From Xanthobacteraceae bacterium (lineage in GTDB: Bacteria; Pseudomonadota; Alphaproteobacteria; Rhizobiales; Xanthobacteraceae), in assembly GCA_030039655.1 (NCBI GenBank), contig JASHVC010000771.1, positions 1-7,721 on the forward strand: a DNA stretch of 7,721 nucleotides, in the 5' to 3' direction. Of this stretch, positions 6,733 to 7,721 are shown piece after piece. The number at the start of each line of letters is the position of its first letter. The first letter of the stretch is position 1. The position numbers were made by a program, and so were the translations under genes. The notes beneath the pieces are model-generated. The model saw only the letters and a program-made list of their open reading frames with translations. It was not told the DNA's origin and searched no databases.

Positions 6733-6921
6733 GCAGTCTTGCTTTTCCGCAGACTTTACAATTTTTCCGTCAGCCGATGCTCGGTCGGCAACTACAAACA
6801 GCATGCTTTTGCGGCCGCTTGTTTTGTCGGATGATGTGTAGTCTGTTCGAACCAATGCGCGCTGGAACAAACTTTGCAGCGGCTTGGCGGTGCAGCACGA
6901 GCCATGCATGACGTCGGCGCA
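6712..6921 (-). pseudogene. C-terminal remnant of a lost minus-strand gene, or a small hypothetical ORF
   Basis: A minus-strand frame open from 6921 (after TAG at 6924-6922) ends in TAG at 6712-6714. The only ATG, at 6909, gives 65 residues and overlaps the start of the divergent ABC gene by 6 bases, with no clear ribosome site. The last six residues, TTYHFK, are those of the outer-membrane protein, and the hairpin after it matches that gene's terminator. Residues upstream of TTYHFK (DGKIVKSAEKQDC) do not match the barrel. I read it as the tail of a gene whose 5' part has been lost, ended by a relic terminator. It could instead be a real small protein; I recognise no family. Confidence 0.35.
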
Positions 6922-7721
6922 CTAAGCCCTCCGCTCAAGACCCAGCCGTTGTTGCGCGCTGTGGGCGTCAGCAAGCTGTACGGCACCTTTCCGGCGAACG
7001 ACGGCATCGATCTCGACTTATTTCCAACTGAGATTCACGCGCTTCTCGGCGAGAACGGGGCGGGCAAATCGACCCTGGTCAAAGTCATGTACGGCCTCAT
7101 CCAGCCGAGCGCTGGTGACCTGTTCTGGATGGGTCAAAAGATCGTACTGGCCGGGCCATCCGAGGCGCGCGCGCTCGGTATCGCCATGGTGTTCCAGCAC
7201 TTCTCGTTGTTCGAAAACCTGACAGTCGCAGAGAACGTCGCCCTCGGCTTGCCACCGAGGGAGACGTTTGCGGAAATCTCGGCACGGCTTGCCGAAACGG
7301 CTCGCCTCTATGGCTTGCCGCTTGATCCCAAGCGTGAAGTTTGGCGGCTGTCCGTCGGCGAACGCCAGCGCATCGAGATCGTGCGCGCGCTGATGCAAAA
7401 TCCCAAGCTCCTAATCCTTGACGAGCCGACGGCCGTGCTTACGCCGCAGGAATCGGATCAGCTCTTCATTGTGCTGAACCGGCTGAAGGAGGAAGGGCGA
7501 GCTATCCTCTACATCAGCCACAAGCTTGAGGAGGTTAAGCGGCTGTGTGATACGGCGACCATCCTGCGTGGCGGCAAGAAAGTCGCAACCTGCAACCCGC
7601 GTCAAGAAACCGCGGCGTCGCTGGCGCGGATGATGGTTGGCGCGGACATCGGTGAGGTGAAGGCGGCATCCGGCCGCGAAGCGTCGGTGCCGCGCCTTGT
7701 GATCTATCACCTTTCGATGGA
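6904..7721 (+). CDS. ABC transporter ATP-binding protein, nucleoside (BMP-family) importer type, 3' part beyond window
   Basis: The frame runs from the ATG at 6904 to the window edge (272 codons) and covers the first nucleotide-binding domain. Motifs in order are Walker A GENGAGKST (49-57), Q-loop Q98 in MVFQHFSLFENLTVAENV, signature LSVGE (149-153), Walker B LLILDEPTAVLTPQE (D173, E174), and switch H206 in YISHKLEEV. The PTAVLTPQE form after Walker B and the HFSLFENLTVAENV stretch are typical of ATPases working with BMP-type lipoproteins and nucleoside permeases (YufO/NupA-like); such proteins usually have two fused ATPase domains of about 500 residues in total, the second lying outside this window. 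It would power uptake of nucleosides or purines at the inner membrane. A TGA at 6832-6834 bounds the frame upstream. The ribosome site is weak, so the start is somewhat uncertain. Simple-sugar transporters are the main alternative. Confidence 0.92.
   Translation, partial: MHDVGALSPPLKTQPLLRAVGVSKLYGTFPANDGIDLDLFPTEIHALLGENGAGKSTLVKVMYGLIQPSAGDLFWMGQKIVLAGPSEARALGIAMVFQHFSLFENLTVAENVALGLPPRETFAEISARLAETARLYGLPLDPKREVWRLSVGERQRIEIVRALMQNPKLLILDEPTAVLTPQESDQLFIVLNRLKEEGRAILYISHKLEEVKRLCDTATILRGGKKVATCNPRQETAASLARMMVGADIGEVKAASGREASVPRLVIYHLSM

Larger units (their letters stand above)
6091..6903. other. 813-base region between the divergent outer-membrane and ABC genes
   Basis: I see no convincing intact gene here. 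From left to right it holds the ribosome site and leader of the outer-membrane gene with a short direct repeat (6104-6121), a featureless GC-rich part (about 6130-6370), an AT-rich stretch with a possible minus-strand -10 box (6382-6387), overlapping inverted repeats (6415-6441), a stem-loop (6469-6489), a second copy of the hairpin (6656-6681), and a short minus-strand open frame that looks like a gene remnant (6712-6921). Plus-strand open frames at 6425-6724 and 6523-6834 cross the hairpin and show no recognisable protein features. Confidence 0.7.

Noticed and set aside
6757..6762. TACAAT as a -10 box for the ABC gene
   Set aside because: No -35 hexamer lies at 16-18 bases; the match alone is too weak to report as a promoter.
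6425..6834. Plus-strand ORFs of about 100 codons before the ABC gene
   Set aside because: They cross the hairpin and the repeat, are Arg-rich with no domain or signal, and have no convincing start.
1..7721. CRISPR arrays, insertion sequences, tRNA or rRNA genes
   Set aside because: No regularly spaced repeats, transposase motifs, terminal inverted repeats or cloverleaf-type sequences were seen.

Overview
The window reads as alphaproteobacterial DNA, most likely from the Bradyrhizobium/Rhodopseudomonas group. The reasons are the high GC content, the outer-membrane protein whose mature N-terminus is of the Ala-Ala-Asp-Met-Pro-Val-Lys type common in that group, and the GCCGGGCAT-type hairpins between genes. 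This assignment is an inference; the window contains no rRNA or other marker.

Layout. Four genes lie on the minus strand and one on the plus strand. Reading the minus strand in the direction of transcription: (i) an outer-membrane beta-barrel protein (6090 to 4948), followed by a hairpin terminator; (ii) puuD, a membrane-bound urate hydroxylase with a C-terminal cytochrome c domain (4764 to 3565); (iii) the FAD subunit of a xanthine-dehydrogenase-type molybdenum hydroxylase (3436 to 2606); (iv) a fused [2Fe-2S]/molybdopterin subunit (2609 to beyond position 1), whose start overlaps the stop of the FAD gene as ATGA. The fused gene is open without interruption from 2609 to the left edge, 869 codons, and lacks its 3' end here. 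Divergently, on the plus strand, an ABC-transporter ATPase of the nucleoside (BMP) importer type begins at 6904 and runs off the right edge.

Between the outer-membrane gene and the ABC gene lie about 810 bases without a convincing intact gene. They hold a pair of overlapping perfect inverted repeats (6415-6441), a stem-loop (6469-6489), a second copy of the hairpin and 3'-end arrangement found after the outer-membrane gene, and a short minus-strand open frame (6712-6921) that looks like the tail of a lost gene.

How the genes could work together (inference): purines or nucleosides cross the outer membrane, possibly through the beta-barrel protein, and enter the cell through the BMP-type ABC importer. 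The FAD plus Fe-S/Mo hydroxylase oxidises purine to urate, and PuuD oxidises urate to 5-hydroxyisourate while feeding electrons to the respiratory chain through its cytochrome c domain. The true substrate of the molybdenum enzyme and of the barrel cannot be settled from sequence alone.
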